Below are positions 53,001-62,870 of a stretch of 64,000 nt of DNA, one piece after another. The DNA comes from Corythucha ciliata (Eukaryota > Arthropoda > Insecta > Hemiptera > Tingidae): NCBI GenBank assembly GCA_038030265.1, contig CM075941.1:5642001-5706000 (forward strand). The letters run 5' to 3'. The notes beneath the pieces were generated by a model. It was given only the letters and a program-made list of their open reading frames with translations, was not told the origin of the DNA and did no database searches. Numbering within the stretch: position 1 is the first letter of the stretch; each line of letters starts with the position of its first letter. The position numbers and the translations under genes are program-made.

Positions 53001-54429
53001 TCCTCACTTTTCCTTCTTCTAGCTTTTCGTGGGGGGCGGGGGGGGGGGTCTGTCCCACTCTCCCCTACCTTGCGGCGAGCTACGGAGTGGGATTCAAACC
53101 CAGTCTACTCTAATCCTAAAACAGTATCGTTTATAGTCTCGCTGAAATAATTTGTGCCCTGTGTGTTACGAAATTCGTATTTAATTTAGTGTAAATGCTT
53201 TGTTTAGGCCATTATCGGCAACCCATTTGGCAGTCGCTTGTTCCGCCGGTGTTTTTCTATGGACTGTCGAACCAAAGTCTCTTGTATCCAGAACGTCTTT
53301 TTCAAATTCCATACATCTTCCCGATAAATACGTCACATGTTTAGCTTGGAGCCCTCAGGTACAGTTTTTACAGGTCGATTTGTTCTTACGGGACGATTTT
53401 TAACATTTTCGATTATTGCGTTCAGGGCGATGTACTAATCACGAGTAACAGTCGTGATCATTACATGCTCGTCTGGGATCCTGATACTAGAGAAAAACAA
53501 ATGTTATTCGCCGCTGGTTATGGAGGCGTTTCACATCTGTCGTGGAGTATAGACGGAGCCAAACTGTTGGCAGCAACCAACACTAAATTATTCAGGTACT
53601 CGTAGTGTAGAATTTTTGTTGTTTCCGCGATTTTCTTTATACATAACGATACTATCAAGGGTTTGGAACACTTCCGGATGGTCAGCGCAGAAATGGAACA
53701 CTCAAAGTGGTCCAGTCGTCGCCTCAGTTTGGTCTAGTAACGCTTCTGTTCTTCTCTTTTGTACAAAGACTGAACATTTTCTATACGGACTGTATTCTGG
53801 GAAAAATGTTTTTCGCGAAAATGTCAACAAAGCCGCCGGAGTTCAAATAGCGGCCGATTTCACGAGGGTTTCATTTGATGACGTTCCGTAAGCTAATTTT
53901 TTAGTTTTTCATTTGTCCCCCTAAATTAATTAAACCATTAATTTTGACATAATTTTACTGTGTTTAGCGTCGGTGGAGAAGTAAAGGGTCTGGCCTGGGA
54001 CCCTTCAGATCAATATCTTGCCGTTATATTTCAAGAGAGCACCCTTGTTGCCGTATTTTTTACCAATATTTCGCCTAATTTCGTCATTCAACCAGGGTAA
54101 ATTTTGTTCTCCCGCTTTCACGCATAAATATTAGATTTTCTTAGCTTAAAAGTCTGTTTGCTAAAATGACTCATCTTCTTTTGAACAGATTTTTCATTTG
54201 CGGACTCGACCAAGAAACCCCAACCCACGTTTGCTTCCAAAACAATTTTAAAGATGGAGCCAATTTGACAATTGTTAGTGTTCGAGACTCTTCTATAGAT
54301 AATTTTTCCATTAATTAATTCATTTAATTTTTTTTGTTTTAGTGTTGGAGCTCAGGAAGAGTTCAGTACTTCCCAATGGTAAAATTACAAAAATCTGTTT
54401 CCGTTCCTCGGACATCTGTCTTTTTTTAA
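32423..54429 (+). CDS. AAAS: ALADIN, WD-repeat nuclear pore protein
   Basis: ALADIN is a nuclear pore complex WD protein of the cytoplasmic ring, anchored by NDC1 (family knowledge; mutated in human triple-A syndrome). Nine exons join in phase to 474 aa: 32423-32545, 32620-32886, 32960-33144, 53208-53358, 53426-53595, 53660-53887, 53968-54096, 54189-54273, 54343-54429. The N-terminus MCSF..P matches the family MCS start. WD blades begin about residue 145, with signatures [82 protein letters not shown] and [11 protein letters not shown]. The human protein is ~546 aa and its longer C-terminal tail is absent here. All splice sites are GT-AG. Introns are 61-92 nt except intron 3 (33145-53207, 20,063 bp), which is full of transposons. 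No disabling change was seen in the coding sequence. Confidence 0.95.
33220..33390. repeat. TIR MITE (~171 bp)
   Basis: Ends are inverted repeats of GGTCGTCCACTGGAAGCG plus TTTTCGA. Internal sequence is unique and non-coding. AAAS intron 3. Confidence 0.85.
33403..33507 (+). repeat. 'AGTGCATTTCATT' repeat, copy 1
   Basis: Starts AGTGCATTTCATT, then AATGCACTATTGG, CTCGTCGTGATGGT, and TTTTTCACGTTTCAG. A direct copy is at 51334-51440, 18 kb away. The starting motif is also at 36427 and 59325 and, inverted, at 38926-38938. It looks like the edge of a repeat family. Confidence 0.6.
33508..33633. repeat. Small TIR MITE (~126 bp)
   Basis: The terminal inverted repeat begins CTGCCCCCCTATT and continues into GTAACTC(T/A)TAACGCGTGCG. 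Non-coding. Confidence 0.85.
33653..35373. mobile_element. Tc1/mariner-like element A with ~450 bp TIRs and transposase remnant
   Basis: Begins CAGGGTGTTTGGTAAGTCG and ends with its complement, flanked by TA on both sides, the duplication typical of Tc1/mariner. Arms at 33653-34115 and about 34880-35373 are long inverted copies (shared GTCGACGGCAATAA, ATAATCGATATTTTAG, GGATTCAGCGCTTATAAG). Inside, at about 34440-34605 on the plus strand, is a transposase C-terminal remnant. It reads [23 protein letters not shown], diverged from the arthropod 'SPDLTPLDFFLWG' block. Not autonomous. Confidence 0.85.
35378..37030. mobile_element. Tc1/mariner-like foldback element B
   Basis: Starts CAGGGTGTTTCAGGACGAAT and ends with its complement, flanked by TA at 35376-35377 and 37031-37032. 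Arms at 35378-35890 and about 36470-37030 are long inverted copies (shared TTTAATATGTTGTAGTACTAA, TTCTCTTGAAGTTACAGGC-like). The central ~580 bp has no transposase. It abuts element A through the joint motif CCCTGTATACAGGG. An isolated related end (ATCACCCTGTATA) is near 58712. Confidence 0.85.
37033..39025. other. AAAS intron 3 sequence, unclassified
   Basis: No protein similarity and no clear inverted repeat. Poly-purine patches near 38490 and 38640 and G-rich runs. An inverted AGTGCATTTCATT motif at 38926-38938 lies near the edge of the palindromic element. Confidence 0.4.
39545..39728. mobile_element. 184 bp insert with 12 bp target duplication
   Basis: Flanked by perfect copies of ATCAATTTGTTG at 39533-39544 and 39729-39740. 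Removing it restores the palindrome arm. It has no poly-A tail, obvious TIR or A/B boxes, so its class is open. Confidence 0.75.
39751..43061 (-). mobile_element. I-superclade LINE with RNase H, target duplication GATTTTTAGCA
   Basis: The 11 bp duplication is perfect at 39740-39750 and 43062-43072, and a T run at 39751-39760 marks the 3' poly-A. The minus strand carries EN ([28 protein letters not shown]), RT ([51 protein letters not shown]), RNase H ([46 protein letters not shown]) and a C-terminal HCTLC..H..C knuckle. The frame 43073-40089 is open for 994 codons, but its first codons are outside the element; the likely ORF2 Met is at 42897-42899. A TAG at 40089-40087 interrupts the otherwise continuing frame, down to 39777. 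Confidence 0.92.
40087..42899 (-). pseudogene. LINE ORF2 (EN-RT-RNase H), long open frame but internally damaged
   Basis: Between the YADD palm and the RNase H domain the open frame passes through about 35 residues that look like no RT thumb (residues ending [11 protein letters not shown]). The true thumb continuation ([20 protein letters not shown]) is in another frame at about 40710-40600. So one frameshift near 40700 and a deletion of most of the thumb near 40600 cancel out, leaving the reading frame open. The ORF is long but should not give a working RT. Confidence 0.8.
43235..43510. repeat. Left inner arm of the palindrome
   Basis: Inverted counterpart of 43520-43800, joined by a spacer of about 10 to 30 nt around TAATCTATGAGGACAGAC. 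Near-perfect pairing would make a very stable cruciform or hairpin. Confidence 0.85.
44008..46622 (-). mobile_element. 5'-truncated LINE with RT and RNase H, target duplication GAAATCGGAC
   Basis: The 10 bp duplication is perfect at 43998-44007 and 46623-46632, and the T run at about 44008-44036 is the poly-A tail. The minus strand has the end of the EN-RT linker from 46622, then RT ([72 protein letters not shown]) and RNase H ([53 protein letters not shown]). An in-frame stop is at 45232-45234 and a frameshift near 44610-44625 breaks RNase H. The endonuclease is missing because of 5' truncation. Clade within the RNase H-bearing I/R1/LOA groups was not resolved. Confidence 0.9.
46712..46815. 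repeat. Hairpin MITE (~104 bp) inside the palindrome arm
   Basis: GTCCTATAGAATATCCACG and its complement bound the segment, with an inner TAGGCA(A/G)TAGC pairing. The parallel copy at 47565-47575 lacks it, giving an empty-site comparison. Confidence 0.8.
47310..47885 (+). repeat. Third, single-arm copy of the palindromic element
   Basis: Direct copy of the right arm (43850-44007 joined to 46633-47140), without the hairpin and without the LINE. It serves as an empty-site reference for both insertions. It ends at CCTAACATT where Gypsy-like sequence begins. Confidence 0.85.
48208..49862. mobile_element. Array-bearing insert within the Gypsy gag
   Basis: Separates two parts of the same gag frame. 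Its edges mirror each other: GGCGTAGGTACGGGGGG on the left (about 48211-48228) and CTACCTACGCC on the right (about 49850-49860). A second, similar start (GTAGCGTACCGAGGTACGGGG) lies near 48430. The interior 48620-49720 is a tandem array. A non-autonomous element carrying a minisatellite is the simplest reading. Confidence 0.65.
48620..49720. repeat. Degenerate ~29 bp array, 'AATTCGCGGCTAAAATTGAGAAAA' family
   Basis: About 35 units combine TAATTCGCGGC, TAAAATTGAGAAAA and CGC. Same unit as 56480-57340. Period about 28-31 bp with heavy divergence. Confidence 0.8.
51334..51440 (+). repeat. 'AGTGCATTTCATT' repeat, copy 2
   Basis: Direct copy of 33403-33507: AGTGCATTTCATT, AATGCACTATTGG, CTCG..CTGATGGT, TTTTTCACGTTTCAG. 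It begins directly after the Gypsy remnant. The following segment (about 51470-51550, with CCCTTTTTGGCCCA and TTATTAGGCTGTAGGCAAAT) recurs inverted at about 59105-59185. Confidence 0.6.
51560..52800. repeat. Degenerate ~29 bp array, 'AAAATTGCAATTTCGCGAATATT' family
   Basis: Units alternate GAAAATTGCAATTTCGCG with AATATTCAGCC(T/A)GG, clearest at 52150-52760. Located shortly before AAAS exon 4. The left half is more diverged and the orientation of the motif changes there. Confidence 0.75.
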
Positions 54430-54850
54430 TGTTCTAATGGATGAGATTTCGAAGAACGAGAGTTTGCCATTATTTATTCTAATTAGTCCGCCGTTTTTTA
54501 CGTTTAAATCGATGAATGATGTTATTTTTACTAAACCGTTGCGTTTATTTAATAATTACTAGATTCCATCGGTCCACGGTAGGTCAGCGACCGCGCTGCT
54601 TGCGTCGAGGCTTTTTCCTTTCTCACCGCAGGGCTGATGATCACGTGGCCGCTGACCGCGGAAAAATTCGCGGGGGGAGGACCACCCCTCGAGACAGGCC
54701 AAAGCTTGTCAAAAATTGTCCACGAAGTCCAGATTGTAAAAAATTGACGGTAAATTAGCTGTAACTCTAATCACCAGGTTCCATTTGCCCATCTTTAAAT
54801 CACCCCCCTCCCCCTCTTCCTGTGTATTATGATCAGGTGCAAGGGCGATG
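54430..54850. other. AAAS 3' flank
   Basis: Immediately downstream of the AAAS stop codon; presumably its 3' UTR. No AATAAA was noticed close to the stop. Nothing else recognised before the next array. Confidence 0.4.
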
Positions 54851-54859
54851 ATCCATGAT

Positions 54860-56110
54860 CCCCTCTCTGAAAATGGCTAATTCAACCACACTCGCGAGCC
54901 AAAATTGACCAGACTGACCATCACTTGCCAATAATAATGGTTATTCGCGCCATTAGCTTGACGGACAAAATTTGCGACCAAAAAAACCGGTAAGCTGACT
55001 TCTCCCGCTAAAAAAAAAAAAAAAAAAAAGGCTGAAATGACTCTACGCGACTTGAAAATGGTTAAAACTGTGATGTTTCGTGCCCGAAAAAAATGGCTGA
55101 ATAGATTATTTCCACACTTTAATGTGCCAAAAACAGCCAAGGTGACCATTCGCGCCTTAGCTTGGCAAACTATTCGAGCCCAAAACTTGTCTAAACAGAC
55201 TATTCGTGCCCCCAAATGGCAGACAAGATAGTTAAAGATGCTTAAAAAATTACGAAACGTGGGCGCTGAAAATATACGCCCTATTAATTGGGGCAATAAT
55301 GACTGCATGCGGCCTAAAAATGACTAAATTGACGATTCGCGCCTCAAAAATGTCTATAAGTGTACAGACCCTGATTACTGCCCTGAAAAATAGCAAAGGC
55401 CACCATTCGTGCTTTAAATATGGCCAAACTGTCCATTCGTGCTTCGAAAATGGCTAAACTGACGATTCGAGCCAAACTGGCTATTCACGCCTCCCCCCCC
55501 CTCCAAAATGGCAAACTGGAAATTTACGCTCTAAAAATGATAAATCTGTTAATTATTAGCTAGCTGGCTTCTTGCGTCCTAAAATCGATTAAAACTGGCC
55601 GGCCTTTAAAGCGATAACCTTACCACTTGCGCTTGCGCACCAAGCATGGGCCGTTCCCCCACCGTACCAACTTATCGACCCTCACTCACCCCTCCAACCA
55701 TTGTTAGCTGAATGCACCTCATGGACTGAATAAACATTTTGACTTGAAACTAACTCCAAGTCTCGTGCTATAAAATTGCTTGATTGGCTAATTACGCCCT
55801 AAAAATGGCTAAAATGTGCTAATTTGTGCCCGTGAAATTGTGAAACTTACTATTCTTAGTGCAAAAATAGACAAACTGAGCCTCCACGCCTAGAAAAACG
55901 TCAAACTGCAGACGATTTGTGCTCTAAAAGTAGCAGAGCTAATAATTTGCGCCTTGGAAGATGGCTTAAAAACTGACAGTTCATGCCATTAAAATTGCCT
56001 AATCTGACTTGCTGCGCCGGAAAAAAAAAATTGCCAAATTGGCTATTTGCCCCTTTAAAAAAACTAATTGAGTATTAGCGCCCTAACATCGAAAAACTGG
56101 CCAACGGTTT
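54860..56110. repeat. Degenerate ~30 bp array, 'CTAAAAATGGCCAAACTGA' family (copy 3)
   Basis: Units as at 5985-7190 (examples at 55320-55460). An internal stretch near 55650-55700 contains CCACCGTACCAACTTATCGACCC, the same sequence that ends copies 1 and 2. After it the array resumes (55780-56100), so two elements may be joined here. Confidence 0.8.
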
Positions 56111-56339
56111 CACCACCGAATAGGACGGTCCTCGCCACCGCTACCCTCACCCTGCTGACTCATTCTGAAGGTATAGTTTTTGGGGTCAACCCCTGAAAAA
56201 ACAGACTAACACGCCGCTGGTTCACCTAAAGAAGCGTTTTTCACGGATTTCACTGCACCAAAAACAAATTTTTGCCCGTCCGAATAATTCGAAAAGCTCA
56301 TTGAAAAAAAACACAATTTCGCTGTTTCAGCTCCTTAAA

Positions 56340-57340
56340 CCATAAATTTCGTGGATCCATGATCCATTAATTGCGGCAAATTTATTTACCGTTCAATTTG
56401 AGGGGGGGGGGGTGCTCCCTCAGCTTTGCGAAGGTTGCGGAGCTCCAGCCCTGGACGTATTGTGGGGGTCCGCTATGATTCGGGGCTGAAATTGAGTTAG
56501 CGCTAATTTGCGACAAAAGAGGTGAAAACCCGCTAATCCACATGACTGAGAAGTGAAGAAAAACGACAATGCGCGGCTTAAATGGAGAAAAAGTGGTAAT
56601 AAGCTGCTAAAATCGTGTAGAGGGGTGGGGAGGGGAACGCTAATTCGCGGATACATTTGATAAAACCCACTAATTAATGGCTAAAACTGAGAAAGACCGC
56701 TCGCGCTAATTCCAGGCTAAAATTGGGATAAAATCGCGCTCATCCGCAACTGAAATTCAGAAAAACCGTTAATCGCGGCTAAAGTTGACCATGAACGCTC
56801 AATCGTAGCTGTAAAATAGAGAAAAAACTCCAATTCTCAGATTTTGAGGAGGGCCGCTAATTCGAGTCGTGGCTACAATTAAGAAATAGTTTCCAAAAAT
56901 CGCTCATTCGCAGCTAAAATGGAAACAAGAGCCAATTCACTGAGCAATTTGACAAAATCCGCTTATTTTCGGCTAGAATAGAGGAGACGCCGTAATTTGC
57001 TTGACTGGCTTGTTTATCTGGTAATTTCGACGAAATTAAAACCCTTAAATGTCCATCGCGTGAACTTCCTATTTCGTGAGAATTTGTCAGGTTTTTGCGC
57101 TAAGGCCGGCTAGTCAGAGGCCGCCACAAAAAAAAAATGGTCATTTTTCGCCAAGTATTTTTTGACCAAGATTGATAAAAACACTAATTCGCGGCTAATA
57201 TGGGGAAAATCGCTTATTCACAGCTAAAATTGAGACAAATCACTAATTAGCGTATAAAATTGAGAAAAGGAGCTACTAATACAGCTGAAATTGTGGGAAA
57301 ACGCTCATTCGCAGCTATTATTGAGAGAAATAGTCGCAAA
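56340..57340. repeat. Degenerate ~29 bp array, 'AATTCGCGGCTAAAATTGAGAAAA' family (copy 2)
   Basis: Same unit as 48620-49720, after a ten-plus G run at about 56402. Example units at 56640-56800 and 57180-57330. Confidence 0.8.
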
Positions 57341-57365
57341 ATGAAGCCATCTGGGCTAAATATCC

Positions 57366-58293
57366 GTTGAAGTTTGCAACCCTCCGACTTTAGCAATCAA
57401 GTTTAAATGCAAAAATACGTAAACTTGCTTTGTTAAAACAAGCAGAATAGGTCAGGGTAAATGTCCTCTCCTTGGGGTATTGCGTTCCTACGATCATGCT
57501 CCTCTCAATGCCTGAAGTTAGGATTCAATTGACAACGAGGTTTTCCATATATGGAATGTGAGTTGAGGTGGTAGGTGGTGGATGACCAGCGTTAGGGTGA
57601 AAATTATGGACTTGGACATGTCAACTTATCAGATTCAGCCAGTACCCGTTGTACACTCATATCTCTCATTCACGGAGTTCATTGTACATCGTTTGTCCCA
57701 CCAACTTGTATGAGATCAATTTACAGTAACAACCTTAAGTTGAAATAACAACATAACATCATTTAATCAAGTGTTCAAAAATTCCTCCCCCTTGTGGACA
57801 CTCGGACGCTCTTTTCTGTAAAGCTCTGGTGGCTCGACTAATTTCGGCTTGTCGTTGTCTGATCGATTCAGAACACGCCACAACTTTGTTGATCAGCTCC
57901 TCGCATTTGCTGGGCTTGTATTCGTATACCATTGTCTTCATCCACCCCCAGAGACAGTAATCGAGGGACGTTAGGTCAGGAGACCTCGCAGACCAGTTAA
58001 TAGGTCCTCCTCGCCCACAATATGCTGAGCTAAGCTGATTCTGATGAGATAGAATGGCCAAGTCCCCGTTCAAGTCCTAACGTAGCAGATCATACACGGC
58101 GTCTCTCATGGTGAGCCTCACGTATAGTGCATTGAATTCTTACTCAGCAGCTTGAATTCTTCTTCACACAGGAACACACTAGCCTAAGGGAAGGACATTT
58201 ACCCTGACCTAATCTGCTTGTTTTAACAAAGCAAGTTTACGTATTTTTGCATTTAAACTTGATTGCTAAAGTCGGAGGGTTGCAAACTTCAAC
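57366..58293. mobile_element. DNA transposon remnant with ~100 bp TIRs
   Basis: Ends GTTGAAGTTTGCAACCCTCC and its complement. TIR arms at 57366-57470 and 58193-58293 share TTAGCAATCAAGTTTAAATG and ACAAGCAGA(A/T)TAGGTCAGGG. The minus-strand frame 58073-57759 reads GRGGPINWSARSPDLTSLDY then CLWGWMKTMVYEYKP, the C-terminal block of arthropod IS630/Tc1-mariner-like transposases. Only this C-terminal third is present, so it is an internally deleted copy. Confidence 0.88.
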
Positions 58294-59324
58294 TATCATG
58301 ACACCGTTCGAAAGTACACAGAACGGGGTAGTTTTCCACAACTTTACTCGTCGATGCGTGCACTAGCAGCTGATTGATACTGATGAGAAATTTATCAGGT
58401 ATTCGAAAAAACTACTTTGTTCACTTTTCACATGGCTGAAATAGCCACGCGCAAGAGACATTTTTTGATTTTCACGGTGGTTTCAGGAACAGGATTTTGT
58501 CCTCTTTCCGAATCCACCGTCATTTTTTGTCTAACCACCTACGGTGAGCCGTGAACACGACAATTACCGTAAAAAGTAATGCAACTAGAATAAAACAGGA
58601 AAATGCTCATATCTCGTAACCAAAGCATTTTCGGCTATGCGTTTGTATGACGTTTTTTGTGCGTCCAGGTACGCACTATCACCTGTATAAGTTTGTCACA
58701 TTCCTCCTGAATCACCCTGTATATATAGCCCCTCGCTTGTTAGCACGATCACGGTCGCAATTTTTTACTTAGGGCAACCAAATTTGGTCTAAAAATCAAT
58801 AGCGTGAATATCTCGGACGAGTTCGTGATCCAGACGAGTCGGTCCACGGGAACGGTGTGAAAGTGGGGTTTGAATTAGTTGAAAATTCGCTATCGCACGG
58901 CTGTTGCTTCAATTGCCCCCAAAATTGACTCGCGTACTGAGAAATGAACGCGCTTTCGTATGAGACCCTAGTGAACCAAATCCGTTGATATGACAGGGGA
59001 GTTCTCGGCGGAGGGGAGCTATTAAATTAACGCTATGCCTTACTGCACCACCCAATTACCAAAAAATTTCATTGACACTGAATTTTGAGTCGTCTCTTTT
59101 ATTTGATTTGCCTACAGCCTAATAAATATTGAGTAAAAAATCCTGAGGTGGGCCAAAAAGGGAGGAACAAAAAAAAAATTTAAAAAAATTGTTTCGGATT
59201 CGAACCCAGGTACTCCGCATTGCGCAATGGTGAAATTGTGACATGCCATTTAACCTAATTTAACTGATCTGAAAATTAACGTAATCTGAAAAAAGTTTTG
59301 TTCCGACAGCAGCCTGTCGGGAAA
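58294..59324. other. Unclassified repeats, incl. a solo element end and a tRNA-like B box
   Basis: Near 58705-58716 a CACCCTGTATA end resembles the termini of elements A and B, with no partner found. At 59205-59215 the minus strand reads GGTTCGAATCC, a perfect pol III B box, but no A box or cloverleaf is convincing. The segment 59105-59185 is an inverted copy of about 51470-51550. Confidence 0.45.
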
Positions 59325-59329
59325 AGTGC

Positions 59330-59672
59330 ATTTCATTCATGCGACAATCGAGTCAAACCTCATAAGTTAGAACGAGATCAATCAATTATGAATGAAATTT
59401 AGGCCGGAATAAAGATTTTAATTGCAAATAACTCCTCTAACAAGAGTCCGCCTTCCCATATCGTGTATATTAGGCAACCAAACCGACTCTATTTCATTTT
59501 TCATTTTCATCATTTTGTTCCCCCTCAGTTGGTGCCAAAAAAGGGGCCTGCGGTAAAAAGAAACACGATTTTATTATTTTGACTTTCTATACCACGGCCT
59601 AAATGTCATTCACAATTGATTGATCTCGTTCTAACTTATGAGGTTTGACTCGATTGTCGCATGAATGAAATT
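59330..59672. repeat. TIR MITE (~343 bp)
   Basis: Arms of about 65 bp (59332-59400 and 59607-59672) are inverted copies sharing TTTCATTCATGCGACAATCG and CATAAGTTAGAACGAGATCA. The centre is unique and non-coding. Confidence 0.9.
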
Positions 59673-59819
59673 TTTATATTCATCTTACAGTTAGTTCTTG
59701 TCTCAAATTTTTGGAGGTTCCTCAAAGAGAGCAATCAATTTTTCAATCGACAAGATACACTGCAGGGCCGCACATGTAAAGCTGGGCACACACATGCGCT
59801 ACTTGCCAAGTTCCTAGCC

Positions 59820-59995
59820 GCTACTCGCCGAACTCCTAGTAGTGTGTATGGATACTCGCTACTTGCCGAGTAGCGAATTTTCGTACTTGTTTATACTCGG
59901 CTTCTTTTAGCGGGGACATTATACGCGTTACTCGCCGAGCTCCTAGTAGTGTGTATGGATACTCGCTACTCGCCAAGTAACGAATATTCGTACTC
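59820..59995. repeat. Partial tandem duplication (~110 bp step)
   Basis: The segment CTCCTAGTAGTGTGTATGGATACTCGCTACT... occurs at about 59831-59880 and again at 59940-59990, with near-identical flanks CTCGCCGA. The preceding GCTGGGCACACACATGCG resembles the end of a MITE. Confidence 0.75.
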
Positions 59996-59999
59996 GGGG

Positions 60000-62080
60000 A
60001 TGCTCCATTTTTTTTTCGATGTCGTGCAAGTAACGAGCCAAGTAATAGTTTTCTTTCCGTTGATTTTTCCGTATCCCTTCTACACATCAGTTTCCTGTGG
60101 TGATTTATGGTCGTGTGAGATTATCGACGGTTAAAAATATAGTAATTTCGTAATTGTCTTTATCCATGTGCATTATCGAAATAGACTAATGGACCAAATC
60201 AAAAGGATTGTGTTGGGCTCAGGAGATCGGTATGGCGTTTCCGCTTTAATTTGCGATTATGGCTACTCGAGCAAGTGCAAAAGTAAATTCGTACAGCCAG
60301 TGGGTTTGGGTGACTTTGTAGACGATTGTGGGAACGAGTGTATGAGGTTTGCAAAACGTCTTTCACTTTGGTACCTATTTTTTTCGATCGGTTTTTTAAA
60401 AATTTCCCCCTCCCACTAGATTTGCGTTTCGGATCTGCAAGTTATCATCAAAAAAACTTGCGGATCAAATAAGCTTTCTAATGACCCGTCAATGTTTTAA
60501 ATTAGTTGTCAGTAACGCCCTAAAACATAGCCCGTATTACCGAAAATCGTGATGTTCAGAGGGGAATGGTACCCTGAAAGCAAACTATGAAAATTGCACT
60601 GAGGTTACGGTCCAGTCTCCGTTTCGAAATCAGAACCTCAGGCAGAAAGAGCTGCTATTTGGTCCTATGGCCCAAAGACCCGGCCCGCTAGAAGTCCGGC
60701 AACATGCAGCTCATGAGACCAGGACCATTCGTAGGTATCTTGGGTAGCTGAAGGTCTGAACGGTCGAAATGGAGGCTCGGTGCAATTTTCATGATTCACC
60801 GGTGGTTCTAACTCAAACGTCATTCGCGTTCATCATTGGAAGCCGACGTTTATAGTAAGACTGTATGATAAATCTACTAGGAGCCTAGACTATCTTTGTT
60901 TTCGATTTAATTTTCTTGGCATCCCTGATTGGTGTTTTATCTGAAATCCTCACTTTTAAACGTTTGCTTCCGGGGAACATTTACCTTTAAAAAATCATGA
61001 TTTTCGGTGTTCCGGGCAATGTTTTACAACTAGTCCAAGAGGCAGCGACAGGCGGGGATACTGACCGATGCGACGTAAAAAGTGCAATTTTCCTACCCAG
61101 CGCAAAAAATAAGAATACTTTTCTAATAGTGGGAAAAATTGTCTGCCTCCTTTGGACGTGGAGTAACCGGTGGCAGACTGCATCAAAGATGCACTTGTGG
61201 TGAAAAGTAACACAAAGTCCGGTCAGACAGGGGTTGCTAAGAGTTTTGATAACGAATTCGGATTCAGCACACCGGCAACACAGGAAGAAACAGCCAGAAA
61301 ACAGGTGAAATCACGACCTATAATGAACAAGTTAGAATTTTTCGATGAGATTTGTGATATTCGTTGAAATAATTATGTCATTGTGATACAGTCTTGAAAA
61401 CGACATTCGAATTCAGCTCACCTTACAAAACGGAAACTTGACCAAAATAGCAAACAAGTGAAAAGTAGAATATTTTTTGATACGAGTGTAGCGTAGGGGC
61501 CCGGAAATTTGATTTTCGGATTCAGATTACCTGAAACGTGGGAAACTAATGTGAACTATATTTCAATCTCGGCTTTGATCGCATGTCACATATAAGAAAT
61601 AACAGAAATCTGGGGTTTTTGTAGATTTTCCTATTTTTAGACTGTAGGTAGCGTCTCTTTAGGGGGTCGGGGAGTTGAAATTCAAATTCAGGATATCTCA
61701 AAACGTGAGGAATGTGAGGGAACCATATTTTTAAAAAATATTACTCGCGATGGTGGGGCGAAAAAATAACACAGAATTTTAAAAGGCAACCAAATTTCGG
61801 CATGTTGCCGGGGTTCAGTGGCGTGCCCATGGGGGGGGGTTTTGGGGGTCAGAACCCCCCCCCCAGAGTACTTCAGCCCACCAAAATAAATAGAAATAAA
61901 AAAGAAATAGAAATACAAAATAAATAAATAAAATGAAATGAATAAGTAAAAAAGTAAAAAAACAAACAAACAAAAGAAACAACAAAAACGTGATTTGTAT
62001 GACCCTAAAAGTTCTTTTTTTAGCAATTTAGTACCCTAAGTAACTATCCACGGCATAATATGGTATTTATTCCACTGTCT
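60000..62080. other. Unclassified intergenic sequence
   Basis: No exon, RNA gene or clear repeat, apart from a G-run/C-run pair at about 61830-61865 (AGTGGCGTGCCCATGGGGG and CCCCCCCCAGAG). That pair resembles the GGCGTA-plus-G-run edges seen at 48211 and 48430. Confidence 0.4.
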
Positions 62081-62870
62081 TGGCGTGGATTCAGGATTTG
62101 TTCAAGAGAGAGGGGCTTGAGAAATTCTACTAAAGATGACTTGGCAGCCATTTGCTGCCTAAAATTAGCTAAATTAGCTATTCCCACCATACAGAATCCT
62201 AGACTGACTATACTCGCGCCCCAAAATGGCAAAACTAAGTATTTGAGCCATAAAAATAGCCAAACTGACTTCACGCGCCCTGAAAATAGCTAAAACTGAT
62301 TCCGCCTTGAAAAAAGCTAAACTGATTGTACATAAGTGCGCTAAAAATATCCAAGCTGGTGATTCCCGCTCTAAAATTGTCCAAGCTGACTTTTTTTAAG
62401 AGTCATAAAACTGGATCAACTGGCAATTTGTGCACTGATAATGCCTGAACAGATGATTCCTGCTCTAAAAATGGCTAAACAACCACCCGCGCGCCAAAAT
62501 TGGCCAAACTGACGGTTTTCGCGCCTTGACTTGACGTACTATTCACGCCCTATATAAATGGCCAAACTGACTCTACGCGCCCTAAAAATGGCCAGACTGG
62601 GCAATCAAGCCACAAAATCGGCAACACCATTCCATGTGCCCCAGACAAGGGCACATAGAGTCAGTTTAACAATAAACTGACGATTCGCGCCTTAAAAAGG
62701 CCTAAACAGATTATTCCTGACCTGAGAATGGCAAAAACGACAATTCCCGCGTCAAAAATAGCCAAACTGAGCCTTCACAATGTCTAAATTTAACATTCGT
62801 GCCCTAAAAAAAAAATAATAATAAAAAAAATAAAACTGGCTATTCACTCCCTAAAAATGGCATACTCGTA
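62080..62870. repeat. Degenerate ~30 bp array, 'CTAAAAATGGCCAAACTGA' family (copy 4)
   Basis: Begins with GGATTTGTTCAAGAG..AGGGGCTTGAGAAATT and ends with AAAATGGCATACTCGTACT. Unit order near 62712-62872 parallels 12786-12935. Confidence 0.85.

Noticed and set aside
59301..59319. CCGACAGCAGCCTGTCGG hairpin as a terminator or RNA element
   Set aside because: An isolated 8 bp stem in eukaryotic intergenic DNA with no other support.
61688..62026. Minus-strand 112-codon hydrophobic frame
   Set aside because: The hydrophobic part translates an A-rich simple region (61890-61980) plus a C-run; no family or splice support.
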